64,000 nt of DNA from Nocardia harenae NBRC 108248 (GTDB lineage: Bacteria > Actinomycetota > Actinomycetes > Mycobacteriales > Mycobacteriaceae), in the NCBI RefSeq assembly GCF_001612885.1, contig NZ_BDBH01000013.1, positions 62,001 through 126,000 on the forward strand, written 5' to 3'. Below the pieces are notes generated by a model. The model saw only the letters and a list, made by a program, of their open reading frames with translations, had not been told where the DNA came from and ran no database searches. Position 1 is the stretch's first letter. Every line of letters begins with the position of its first letter. Positions 42,006 through 53,300 of this stretch are shown here, piece after piece. The position numbers and the translations under genes are program-made.

Positions 42006-43207
42006 TCGCCGGAGCGGGGATCGGCGGGCTCACCGCCGCGCTCGCCCTGCACGCGGCCGGGATCGATGCGGTGGTACTCGACCGGGTGACCGAGCTGCGC
42101 CCGCTCGGGGTCGGGATCAACCTGCTCCCGCACGCCGTCGCCGTGCTCGCCGAGCTCGGGCTGCACGACGAGCTGGCCGCGAACGCGGTGGCCACCGCCG
42201 AGCTGGTGCACTACGACCGGTTCGGCAACGAGATCTGGCGCGAGCCGAGGGGCCGCGCCGCCGGGCACCCGCTGCCGCAGTACTCGGTGCATCGCGGCCG
42301 CCTGCAGACCCTCCTGCTGGCGGCGGTGCGCGACCGGCTCGGCCCGGCCGCGGTGCGCACCGGCTGCCGGGTAACGGGGACCCGCACCGACGATGACCGG
42401 GTACGGGTCACCGTCGCCGGGCACCCGGAGTACCCGGCGGATGCCGTGATCGGCGCGGATGGCCTGCACTCCGCCGTGCGCGCACAGCTCTACCCGGCCG
42501 AGGGGCCGCCGCGCTGGAACGGCGTCCGCATGTGGCGCGGGGTGGCCGCCGCCGCGCCGTTCCTGACCGGCGCCTCCATGATCATGGCCGGGAGCAATCA
42601 CGCGGCCAAGTTCGTCGCCTACCCGGTGACCCCGGCCGCCGACGGCACCGCGCTGGTGAACTGGGTGGCCGAGGTGCGCGCGCCCGCGAGCGAGCTGGGC
42701 GAGGCGGAGTGGACCCGGAGCGGGCGGCTCATCGACGTGCTTCCGCACTATTCCGGCTGGCGGATCGGCGGGCTCGACATCGGCGCGCTGCTCACCCGCA
42801 CCGCCGACATCCTGGAGTACCCGATGGTCGACCGGGATCCGGTACCGCGCTGGACCTTCGGCCGGGCCACGCTGCTCGGCGACGCGGCGCACCCGATGTA
42901 CCCCATCGGCTCGAACGGCGGGTCGCAGGCGATCCTGGACGCGGCGGCGCTCGCGGTCGAGCTCGCCGCCCGGCCGGACGATCCGGCGGCCGGGCTTGCC
43001 GCCTACCAGACAGCGCGGCTGGCCGCCGCCAATGCTGTGGTGCTCGCCAACCGGGACATGCCGATGGACGCCGTGCTGCACGCCGTCGCCGAGCGCGCGC
43101 CGGAGGGTTTCACCGTGATCGAGGATGTGCTCAGCGCCGACGAGCTCCGCGCGATCGGCGACGGGTACCGCCGAGCCGGTGGCAGCGGGGCCGGGTTCGG
43201 TCGGTAG
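41993..43207 (+). CDS. PhzS-like FAD-dependent aromatic monooxygenase
   Basis: A 404-residue group A flavoprotein hydroxylase. FAD motif GAGIGGLTAALAL at the N-terminus, the DG motif GADGLHSAVRA, and GDAAHPMYPIGSNGGSQA near residue 300. Segments ELRPLGVGINLLPHAV, PQYSVHRGRLQ and LEYPMVDRDPVPRW closely follow Pseudomonas PhzS, which decarboxylates and hydroxylates 5-methylphenazine-1-carboxylate. Here no phenazine genes are present; the partner gene suggests a benzoate such as 4-hydroxybenzoate as substrate (inference). It starts inside the preceding gene. Confidence 0.85.
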   Translation: MQVLIAGAGIGGLTAALALHAAGIDAVVLDRVTELRPLGVGINLLPHAVAVLAELGLHDELAANAVATAELVHYDRFGNEIWREPRGRAAGHPLPQYSVHRGRLQTLLLAAVRDRLGPAAVRTGCRVTGTRTDDDRVRVTVAGHPEYPADAVIGADGLHSAVRAQLYPAEGPPRWNGVRMWRGVAAAAPFLTGASMIMAGSNHAAKFVAYPVTPAADGTALVNWVAEVRAPASELGEAEWTRSGRLIDVLPHYSGWRIGGLDIGALLTRTADILEYPMVDRDPVPRWTFGRATLLGDAAHPMYPIGSNGGSQAILDAAALAVELAARPDDPAAGLAAYQTARLAAANAVVLANRDMPMDAVLHAVAERAPEGFTVIEDVLSADELRAIGDGYRRAGGSGAGFGR

Positions 43208-43299
43208 AGCGGCGCACCGCCATCGATCGCGACCATCGCTCTGCGAGACCCAGCGCGATATTCTCATGTCGAGTGGCTATCAGCGACGGAAGGACCGAC

Positions 43300-43719
43300 A
43301 TGTACGGCTCACGCGACGCGGCGCTCTTCCTGGCCCGCCTGATCCTCGGCTTCATCTTCGTCATGCACGGCTGGCAGAAGCTGCACACGAACGGAATCTC
43401 CAACGTCGAGAAGGGCTTCGACGCCATGGGGATCCCCGCGCCCGGCCTCGCCGCGCAGTACTCCACCTGGGTCGAGTTCCTCGGCGGCATCTTCCTGATC
43501 ATCGGGCTGCTGCTGCCCGTCGTCTCGCTGCTGCTCATCCTGAACATGCTCGGCGCCATCTACTACGCGCACTGGGACAGCGGCTTCTGGAACAGCGACG
43601 GCGGCTACGAGCTGCCGCTCGCCCTGATCGCCGGGCTGCTCGCGGTCGGGCTCTCGCACGCGGGACGGGCGGCCGCGGATCACTACCTCACCCGGCGGCG
43701 CGGGGCCCGGGTGGAGTGA
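43300..43719 (+). CDS. DoxX-family membrane protein
   Basis: A 139-residue protein with four hydrophobic helices. The opening ALFLARLILGFIFVMHGWQKL and FLGGIFLIIGLLLPVVSLLL are typical of DoxX proteins, quinone-associated or redox-linked membrane proteins whose exact function varies. If the upstream enzymes make a quinol, a DoxX partner would be fitting, but this is inference. ATG at 43300 after GGAAGGA. It is 92 nt downstream of the monooxygenase and followed by a hairpin terminator. Confidence 0.85.
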   Translation: MYGSRDAALFLARLILGFIFVMHGWQKLHTNGISNVEKGFDAMGIPAPGLAAQYSTWVEFLGGIFLIIGLLLPVVSLLLILNMLGAIYYAHWDSGFWNSDGGYELPLALIAGLLAVGLSHAGRAAADHYLTRRRGARVE

Positions 43720-43725
43720 TCCGCC

Positions 43726-43754
43726 GCGGTGGCCGTTCGACGGGCGGCCACCGC
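43726..43754. terminator. Hairpin terminator between DoxX gene and the NRPS cluster
   Basis: GCGGTGGCCG (43726-43735) pairs exactly with 43745-43754 around a 9-nt loop, 7 nt after the DoxX stop. It separates the aromatic operon from the NRPS operon. Confidence 0.7.
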
Positions 43755-43892
43755 CGGACCGGCACCACCAAGGGTGGGTATCCACAACCCCCCGGGAGGT
43801 GCGGAGACACTCGCAGGGGTCTATCCCGAGCGCGCCGACGAGCGGAGTATTTGACGTACCCCCTCGTCCGTTCGACCCGAAGGATCCCCCTC

Positions 43893-44279
43893 ATGCCTTC
43901 CTCCGCCGACAAGAACGCCGTCGTCGTCTCCGGCCCCGATACCGACCTGACCGCCGAGGAGCTGCACCGCTGGTCCAACCGGCTGGCCCGGATGCTCCTC
44001 GGGATGGGCGCCGAGGCGGGCGCGCCGATCGCCGTCGCCATCGACTCCCCGGTCGAGGCCGCCGTGGCCGAGCGCGCGATCACCAAGGTGCGCGGGATCC
44101 CGCTGCCGGTCGAGAACGGCGTGCTGCCCGAGGGCGCGAAGCTCGGGATCACGCACCGGGCGCGCCGGACGCGGCTCACCGACGAGGTGCGCTGGCTGAT
44201 CCTGGACGAGCCGGCCACGCTGCGCCGCTACCTGGTCGGGTCGGATTCCACGATCACCGTGGCCGACCGCTCCGCCTGA
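43893..44279 (+). CDS. Free-standing adenylation-domain N-terminal fragment-like protein
   Basis: A 128-residue protein that resembles only the first part of an NRPS adenylation domain: TAEELHRWSNRLARMLLGMG corresponds to the ELDTWSNRFARMLLRRG of the second A domain of the neighbouring NRPS, and VRWLILDEPATLRRYLVG to its WLLLDDLNTIRRV. The ATP-binding A3 loop, all later core motifs and the specificity pocket are absent, so it cannot adenylate. Reading frame, GAAGGA 9 nt before the ATG, and normal codon use argue for a working gene rather than debris. It ends 42 nt before the NRPS. It may bind a module as an accessory protein, or be the remains of a lost module. Confidence 0.75.
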   Translation: MPSSADKNAVVVSGPDTDLTAEELHRWSNRLARMLLGMGAEAGAPIAVAIDSPVEAAVAERAITKVRGIPLPVENGVLPEGAKLGITHRARRTRLTDEVRWLILDEPATLRRYLVGSDSTITVADRSA

Positions 44280-44321
44280 ACTCGATCGCGCGCCCGCGGT
44301 CGCGGGTAGAAGGACGTCCCC

Positions 44322-47300
44322 ATGCAGCAGCCCACTCCCCCGGTGACCGGCGCCCCCGACGGCTCGTTCGAGCTCTCCGCGGCCCAGCTCGGGATCTGGT
44401 TCGCGCAGCACATCGCCGGCGCCACGCCCATCTCCATCGCCCAGTACGTCGAGCTGAGCGGCGCCGTCGACGTCGCCGAGCTGGAGCGCGCCGCGCAGCG
44501 GGCGGGCCGCGAGTTCGGCACCGGCTACCTGCGCATCGGGGAGGCCGACGGCAGGCCGTACCAGCTGGTCGATCCGACCCTGGACGACAGCATGGAGCTG
44601 CTCGATCTGCGCGCCGAACCGGACCCGGAGGCGGCGGCGCAGGCCTGGATGCGGGCCGAGTACCGTGCCCCGCTGGATCCCGCCGCCGACCGCCTGGTGC
44701 GGGTGGCGGTGCTGCGGATCGCGGAGGACCGCTGGTACTGGTACTCGCGCATCCACCACCTGGTGCTGGACGGCATGGGCGCGCTGGCCATGGTGCAGCG
44801 CACCGGCGAGCTGTACAACGCGGCGGTGGACGGGGTCGAGCCGCCCGCCGCCAAGGCCGACGACCTGCGCAGCATCGTCGCGGCGGACCGCGCGTACCGC
44901 GAGTCGGAGCGCTTCGCGACCGACCGCGAGTACTGGCTGGAGCACCTGGCCGGGATGGCCGACCCGGTGAGCCTGGCCGGCCGGGTCGCCGCGGTGGACG
45001 GCCACCCGGCGCTGGTCTCCGGCGCACTGCCGGACACGACGGCCGCGCTGCTGGACTCGGTGGCGAAGGCGGTGAACTCCGGCGCCGCCCCGACGGTGGT
45101 CGCCGCCTTCGGCGCTTACCTGGCCGCCATGACCGGGGCGCCGGAGGTGGTGCTCTCGCTGCCGGTCTCGGCGCGCACGACGGCGAGCCTGCGCCGCTCC
45201 GGCGGCATGATCGCCAATGTGGTGCCGCTGCGGCTGGCGGTGACGCCGGCGACCACCGTCGGCGATGTCGTCCGGGCCGCGCAGGGCGAGCTGACCGGCG
45301 CGCTGCGCCGCCAGCGCTACCGCCAGGAGGACATCTTCCGGGACCAGGGCCGCGCGATGGACGAGGCGGTCTCGTTCGGGCCGTCGGTGAACCTCATGAT
45401 GGTGGACACCAGGATCCGGCTGGGCAGCGTCACCGGGCGGCTGCACGTGCTCACCTCCGGGCTCATCGACGACCTCTTCGTGAATCTCTACCCCGGCGTC
45501 GGCGGTGAGAGCACGCACATCGACTTCCAGGGCAACGCGAATCTCTACGGCGAATCCGAGCTGGCCGCGCAGCACCGCCGCTTCCTGCTCTTCCTGCACC
45601 GCTTCCTGGCCGCGGGGCCGGAGGCGCCGCTCGCCGCGCTCACCGTGCTCACCGACGCCGAGCGCGCGGAGCTGGCGCCGCGGCGCGGCGCGCCGGGGCC
45701 CGCCGTGCGGACGCTGCCCGAGATCATCGCCGCCGGAATCGGTCTCGACCGGGACGCCACCGCGCTCACCGGCGACGGCACCACCCTCACCTACGCCGAG
45801 CTCGATGCCCGCACGGCGCGGCTGGCCCGGGAGCTCATCGCCCGCGGCGCCGGGCCGGAACGCGCCGTCGCGGTGTCGATCCCGCGCTCCGTCGACTCCG
45901 TGCTGACCACGCTGGCGGTGGCGCGTACCGGCGCCGCCTTCGTGCCGATCGACCCCACCTACCCCGCCGACCGGATCGAGCACATGCTCTCCGACAGCGG
46001 GGTGGTGACCGGCGTGACGGTCGCCGCCGCGCTGCCGGGGCGGATCGACTGGCTGGTGCTCGACGACCCGGCCACCGCGGCGCGGATCGCCGGGCACAGC
46101 GCCGAGCCGCCCGCCGTCCGGGTGCACCCGGACCAGGCCGCGTACGTCATCTACACGTCGGGCTCCACCGGCCTGCCGAAGGGCGTCGTGGTGACCCACC
46201 GCGGGCTGGCCGGGCTGGTCACCGGCTCCGGCGACGGCTTCGGGGTGACCGCCGACGCGGTCGTCGCGCACGCCGTCTCGCCGAGCTTCGACATCTCGGT
46301 GGAGGAGATCCTGGTGACGCTGGCGCGCGGCGCCACGCTCGCCGTCGTCCCGCCATCGGCCTACGCGGGCGAGGAGCTGGCCGCGGTGCTGCGCGCGGGC
46401 GGCGTGACGCACCTGAACGTCACCCCGACCGTGGCCGGCTCACTCGACCCCGCCGCGCTGCCCGCGCTGCGCACCGTCGTGGTGGGCGGCGACGCCTGCC
46501 CGCCCGAGCTGGTGACCCGCTGGGCGGGCCGCACCCTGCTGAACGGCTACGGCCCCACCGAGACCACGGTGACGGCCACGCTCACCGGCCCGCTCGACAC
46601 GGACGCCCCGGTCACCATCGGCACCCCGCAGCCCGGGGTGGCCGCGATGGTGCTCGACCCCTGGCTGCGCCCGGTGCCCGCGGGGACCACCGGCGAGCTG
46701 TACCTGGGCGGGCCGGGGCTGGCGCGCGGCTACCACCGGCGCACCGGGCTCACCGCCGCCCGCTTCGTGGCGAATCCGTACGCCGCGGGCGAGCGCATGT
46801 ACCGCACCGGCGACCTGGTGCGCTGGACCGAGCGGCACGAGCTGGAGTACCTGGGCCGCGGCGACTTCCAGGTGAAGATCCGCGGCTTCCGGATCGAGCT
46901 GGGCGAGATCGATGCGGCGCTGCACCGGCACCCCGATGTCGAGTTCGCGCTCACCGTCGGGGCCGAGACCCCGTCCGGCGCCACCGCGCTGGTCGCCTAC
47001 GTGCTGCCGCGGCCGGGTGCCGCGCCGCACCCGGAGGCGCTGAAGGTGGCCGCCGGGGAGTCGCTGCCGTCGTACATGGTGCCGTCGGTGGTGATGCTGC
47101 TCGACCACGTGCCGCTGACCCCGCTCGGCAAGGTGGACCGGAAAGCGCTGCCCGCCCCCGATTTCGGCGCCCGCCCGAGCACCGGCCGCGCACCGTCGAC
47201 GCCGCGCGAGGAGCTGCTGGCCGGCCTCTTCGCCGAGGTGCTCGGGCTGGAGTCGGTGGGGGTGGACGAGAGCTTCTTCGCGCTCGGCGGTGACAGTATC

Positions 47301-50300
47301 GTCTCCATCCAGCTGGTGTCGCGGGCCAAGGCGGCCGGGCTCGGCTTCGGCGCCCGCGACGTCTTCGAGCGCAAGACGGTGGCGGCGCTGGCCGCCGTGG
47401 CCACAGACGTCACCGCGGTCGCGGTGCGCGAACTGCCCGGCGGCGGAGTGGGTCCGGTGCTGCCGACCCCGATCGTGCACGCCATGCTGGCCGGCGGCCA
47501 CTGGCGGCGCTTCGGCCAGGCCGTGCTGATCGGGCTACCCGCGGGCACCGACCTGGCGCCCGCGCTGCAAACCCTGCTCGACCACCACGATCTCCTCCGC
47601 TCGACCCTGCGCCGGGACGCGGGCGCCAACGGCTGGACCTGGGAGGTCGCCGCCCCCGGGGCGGTCGACGCGCGCGCACTGATCGACCTGGTACCCGCGG
47701 GCACCGACCCCGACGCCGCGCTGGATGCCGCCGCCGAACGGCTGGACCCCGAGCACGGCGTCGTCGTCCGGGTGGTCGTGATCGACGCGGCCGAGCCGCT
47801 GGCCTGGCTGGTGCTGCACCACCTGGTCACCGACGGCGTCTCCTGGCGCATCCTGCTCCCCGACCTGGCCACCGCCGCGCTCGGCGGCGCGCTCGCCCCG
47901 GTCGGCACCTCCTTCCGGCGCTGGGCCGACGGCCAGCGCGAGCACGCCGCCACCAGAAGCCGGGAGCTGCCGGTCTGGCAGCGCATCGCCGCCACCGACG
48001 ACCCGCCGATCGGCGCCGCGCCCTTCGACCCCGCGCTCGACGTGGTGGGAACCATGGCGCAGCAGCACACCGTCATCGCGCCGGATTCGGCCGACGCCGC
48101 GCTCGGCGCCGCCGCGGAGCGCTTCCACTGCGGCCCGGACGACGTGCTGATCACCGCGCTCGCGCTGGCGATCGCGCGCTGGCGCGACCGCCGCACGGCG
48201 GTCTTCACCCTGGAGGGCCACGGCCGCGCCGAATCGATCCTGCCCGGCGCCGACATCACCCGCACCGTCGGCTGGTTCACCACCGTGCACCCGGTCGCCA
48301 TCGACCTCACCGGCATCGACCCCGCCGACCCCGGCGCGGCGCTCAAGGCCGTCAAGGAGCAGCTGCGCGCGGTGCCGGAGAAGGGCATCGGCTACGGCAT
48401 GCTGCGCTATCTGAACCCGGAGACCGCGCCCACGCTCGCCGGGTACCGGGAGCCGCAGATCAGCGTGAACTACCTGGGCCGGGCCGAGACGAACGCCGAC
48501 GGCCCCTGGCTGCCGCGCCGCTTCGCCGCCACCCAGGACGACCGCGCGCCGCTGGCCGCCGTGCTGGACATCAACGCGGTGCGCACCGCGGCCGGGCTCG
48601 AGGTCACCTGGGCCTACGCCACCCGGCTGCTCACCGCCGCCGAGGTCACCGAGCTCGCCGGGCTCTGGGCGGAGGCGCTCGCCGCGCTCGCCGCGACGGG
48701 GCCGGGTGGCCGCACCCCGTCGGATTTCCCGCTGGTCGCCGTCGACCAGCCGCAGATCGAGCGCTGGGAGCGCGACCACCCGGCGCTCGCCGATGTCTGG
48801 CCGCTCTCGCCGCTGCAGTACGGGCTGCTGTTCCACGCCGTGTACGACACCGACACCGCCGACGGCTACACCGTGCAGTCGCTGCTCACCCTGGCGGGCA
48901 CCGTCGACGCGGCCCGGCTGCGCAGCGCCGCGCAGGCGCTGATCGACCGGCACGAGAACCTGCGGGTCGCCTTCGTGGAGACCACCGACGGGCCGCGGCA
49001 ACTGGTGCTCGGCACCGCCGAGGTGGGCTGGCGCGAGCTCGACCTGCGGACCGTCACCGACCCCGACGCCAGGCGGCGCGAGCTGGACCGGATCGTCGCG
49101 GTCGACGCCCGCACCCGCTTCGAGCTGACCCGCCCGCCACTGGTCCGCTTCACCCTGGTCCGGCTGCCCGGCGACACCTACCGGCTGATCCTCACCAACC
49201 ACCACCTGGTGCTGGACGGCTGGTCGACCCCGCTGCTGGTGCGCGAGCTGCTCACGCTCTACGTCACCGCGGGCGACGCCGCCGCGCTCCCGCCCGCGCA
49301 CTCCTACCGCGAGTTCCTGGCCTGGCTGGCCGAGCGCGACGACGCCGCCTCGCTCGCCGCCTGGACCGAGTCGCTGGCCGGGATCGACACCCCCACCCGG
49401 GCACTGCCCAGCCTCTCCGACATCGAGTCCACCGAGACCGGAGCGGCCACCCTGGAGCTGCCGCGCGCCACCGTGGCGCGCTGGGAGAGCGCGGCCCGCG
49501 GCGCGGGGGCCACGGTGAACACCCTGGTCCAGGCGGGTTGGGCGCTGATGCTCGCCATGCTGACCGGCCGCACCGACGTGGTCTTCGGCGGCACGGTGGC
49601 AGGCAGGCCGCCGGAGCTGGCCGGGGTCGAGGAGATGATCGGGCTCTTCATCAACACGCTGCCGGTGCGGGTCCGGCTCGATCCGGCGGAGAGCGCGGCC
49701 GCGCTGCTCACCCGGGTACAGGCCGAGCAGGCGCGGCTGCTCGACCACCAGCACATCGGGCTGGCCGCCATCCACCGGGCCGTCGGGCTGGCGGAGCTCT
49801 TCGACACGCTCACGGTCTTCGAGTCCTACCCCATCGACCGGGCGGCGCTCTCACAGGCGCTGGATATCGCCGGGATGCGGGTGCTCGACGTCGAGGGCAC
49901 CGATGCCACCCCGTACCCGCTCAACCTCATGGTGATCCCGCGGCGTGGCGACGACGGCGACACCCTGGAGGTCACGCTCAAGTACCTCACCGGGCACCTC
50001 GCCGCCGACGCGGCGCGGCCGCTGCTGGAGCGCTTCGTCCGGCTCACCGACCAGCTCGCGACCCGCCCGGATGCCCCGCTCGCGCACCTGCGCACCTGCG
50101 ACGACGCCGAGCTCGCCGCGCTGGCCCCGGTCCGCGGCCCCGAAGCGGTGCCGGTGCGCACCCTGCCCGAGCTGCTCTCCGCGGGCGCCGCGCTCGACCC
50201 GGACGCCGTGGCGGTGCGCGCGGGCGAGCTGAGCATGACCTACCGCGAGCTCGACACCTGGTCCAACCGGTTCGCCCGGATGCTGCTGCGCCGCGGCATC

Positions 50301-53300
50301 GGCCGCGAGGTCTTCGTGATCCTGGCGCTCACCCGCTCGCTGGAGTCGGTGGTGGCGGTCTGGGCGCTGGCCAAGACCGGCGCGGCCTTCGCCCCGCTGG
50401 ACCCGAACCACCCGGTGGAGCGGATCGAGCACATGCTCGCCGACTCCAGGGCCCCGATCGGCGTCACCGTCACCGCGACCGGCGAGACGCTGCCCGGCAC
50501 CATCGACTGGCTGCTGCTGGACGACCTGAACACCATCCGCCGGGTCATGACGGTCTCCGCCGCCCCGATCACCGACGCCGAGCGCGGCGGCCCGATCTTC
50601 CCGGACCAGACCGCGTACCTCATCTACACCTCCGGCTCCACCGGCAAGCCCAAGGCGGTGCTGCTCAGCCACCGCGGCATCGCGAACCTGGTCGAGCACC
50701 AGCGGACCACGCTCGGCGTCGGCCCGGCGATCCGCGCGCTGCAGGTGGCCTCCCCCAGCTTCGACGCCTCGGTGTACGAACTGCTCACCGCGCACGCCTC
50801 CGGCGGGCGGCTGGTGGTCGCGCCGCCGGAGGTCTACGGCGGCGCCGCGCTGGCCGAGCTGCTGCGCACCGAGCGGGTGACGCACGCCGTGATCACCCCG
50901 TCCTCGCTGGCCACCATGGAGCAGGCCGGGCTGGACGAGCTGCGGACGCTCGCCGTGGCGGGCGAGGCCGCGACCCCCGAGCTGCTGCAGCGCTGGGCGC
51001 CGGGCAGGCGCATGGTGAACGAGTACGGCCCCACCGAGTTCAGCATCTGGGCCACCGGCCCGGCCGAGCTGGTGGCGGGCGAGCGCATCACCATCGGCGG
51101 GCCGATCCGCGGCGCCGCGGCGGTGGTGCTGGACGGCTGGCTGCGCCCGGTGCCGGTCGGCGTGCCCGGCGAGCTGTACCTGGCCGGGCCCGCGCTGGCC
51201 CGCGGTTACTTCAACCGCTTCGGCATGACCTCGGCGCGCTTCGTCGCCGACCCGTACGGCGAGCCGGGCAGCCGCATGTACCGCACCGGCGACATGGTGC
51301 GCTGGACCGGGCGGCATGAGCTGGAGTACCTGGGCCGCAGCGATTTCCAGGTGAAGATCCGCGGGCTGCGGATCGAGCTGGGCGAGATCGACGCCGTGCT
51401 CTCGCGCGACGAGCAGGTGGAGTACGCGGTCACCATCGGCCGCGCCGGGCCCGGGGGCGCCACCGTGCTGGTGTCGTACGTGCTGCCCGCCGCCGATATC
51501 GTGCTCGATGTCGAGTTGCTGCGCGAGCGGGTGGCGGCGGTGCTGCCGGGGTACATGGTGCCCGCGCACGTGGTGGTGCTGGCCGCGATTCCGCTCACCC
51601 CGGTCGGCAAGCTGGACCGGGCCGCGCTGCCGATCCCGGACTTCACCGGCGCCACCCGCCCCTACCTGGCCCCGCGTACCCCGGTCGAGGAGGCGGTGGC
51701 CGCCGTCTTCGCCGAGGTGCTCGAGGCCGAGCGGGTCAGCGCCGACCAGTCCTTCTTCGAGCTGGGCGGCAACTCGCTGAGCGCGACCAAGGTGGTGGCG
51801 CGGGTGAACGCGGCGCTCGGCGCGCGGATCGCGCTGCGCGACCTCTTCGACGCCCCCACCGTCGCGCAGCTCGCGGCCCGGGTGGTGCCCGCCGTCGAGC
51901 CGGGCGGCGGGGTCGCGCTCGCCGCCCGGGTGCGGCCGGACCGGATCCCGCTCTCCCCCGCGCAGCAGCGCATGTGGGTACTGAACCGGATGGATCCCGG
52001 CTCGCCCGGCTACAACATCGCGGTGGCGCTGCGGCTCACCGGCGCGCTGGACCTCGCCGCGCTGCGCGCCGCCTTCGGCGCGTTGGTGGCGCGGCACGAG
52101 AGTCTGCGCACCGTGTACCCGGCGGATGCCGACGGCGCCCGCCAGGTGGTGCTCGACGCCGCCGACGCCACCCCCGAGGTCGCGCTGCGCGAGGTGGCGG
52201 CCGCCGCGCTGCGCACCGAGATCACCGCCGCGGCGGCGGCCGGCTTCGACCTGGCCGACCAGACCCCGCTGCGCGCCAGCGTCTTCCGGCTCGATCCGGA
52301 GACGCACGTGGTGCTGCTCGTCGTGCACCACATCAGCGCCGACGGCGCCTCCATGGCTCCGCTCGCCACCGACCTGGTCACCGCCTACGCCGGGGGCACC
52401 GCGCCGCCGCTGCCGGTGCAGTACGCGGATTTCGCGCTCTGGCACCGGGAGCTGCTCGGGGCCGAGTCCGACCCGGACTCGATGGCCGCGAAACAGGTCC
52501 GGTTCTGGACCGAAACGCTGACCGGCGCCCCCGACGTCCTCGAGCTGCCCGCCGACCGCCCGCGCCCCGCGGTGCAGTCGCTGCGCAGCGCCGACCTGGA
52601 CTTCACCGTCGACCCGGCACTCGCGGACGCGCTGCGCGAGCTGGCGACCGCGAACGGCGCCAGCCTCTTCATGGTGGCGCACGCCGCGCTCGCGATCCTC
52701 GCCGCGCGGCTGAGCGGCAGCGGCGACATCGTGATCGGCACCCCGGTGGCGGGTCGCGGCGACCGCGCCCTGGACGACCTGGTCGGCATGTTCGTGAACA
52801 CCCTCGCCCTGCGCACCCCGGTCGACCCGGCCGCCACCTTCGGCGAGCTCCTCGGCACCGTGCGCGGCATCGACCTGGACGCCTTCGCGCACGCCGACGT
52901 GCCGTTCGAGCGGCTGGTGCAGGTGCTCGACCCGGCCCGCTCGACCGCGCACCACCCGCTCTTCCAGGTGACGCTGAGCCTGCAGAACTACGTGGCGCCG
53001 GTGCTGGAGCTGCCCGGGCTGCGCGTCGAGGTGGAGGACTTCGACCGCGGCTCCTCACAGTTCGACCTCACCGTCGACCTGCGCGAACACGCGGACGGGC
53101 TGACCGGCGTGCTCACCTACGCCACCGACCTCTTCGACGAGCCCACCGCGCGCGCCCTGATCCGCCGCTGGCAGCGCATCCTGACCGCGGTCACCGCCGC
53201 GCCGGCCATCCGGATCGGCGATATCGACCTGCTCGACGCCGCCGAGCGCGCCGAGCTGGCCCCGGTCACCGGCCCGGAGACCGCCGGAACGACCACGCTG

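Noticed and set aside
43720..44321. MbtH-like gene or iron box controlling the NRPS
   Set aside because: The small gene here lacks the NxxxxWP-type MbtH signature and resembles an A domain instead; no TTAGG-type iron box was seen, so a siderophore role is not supported.
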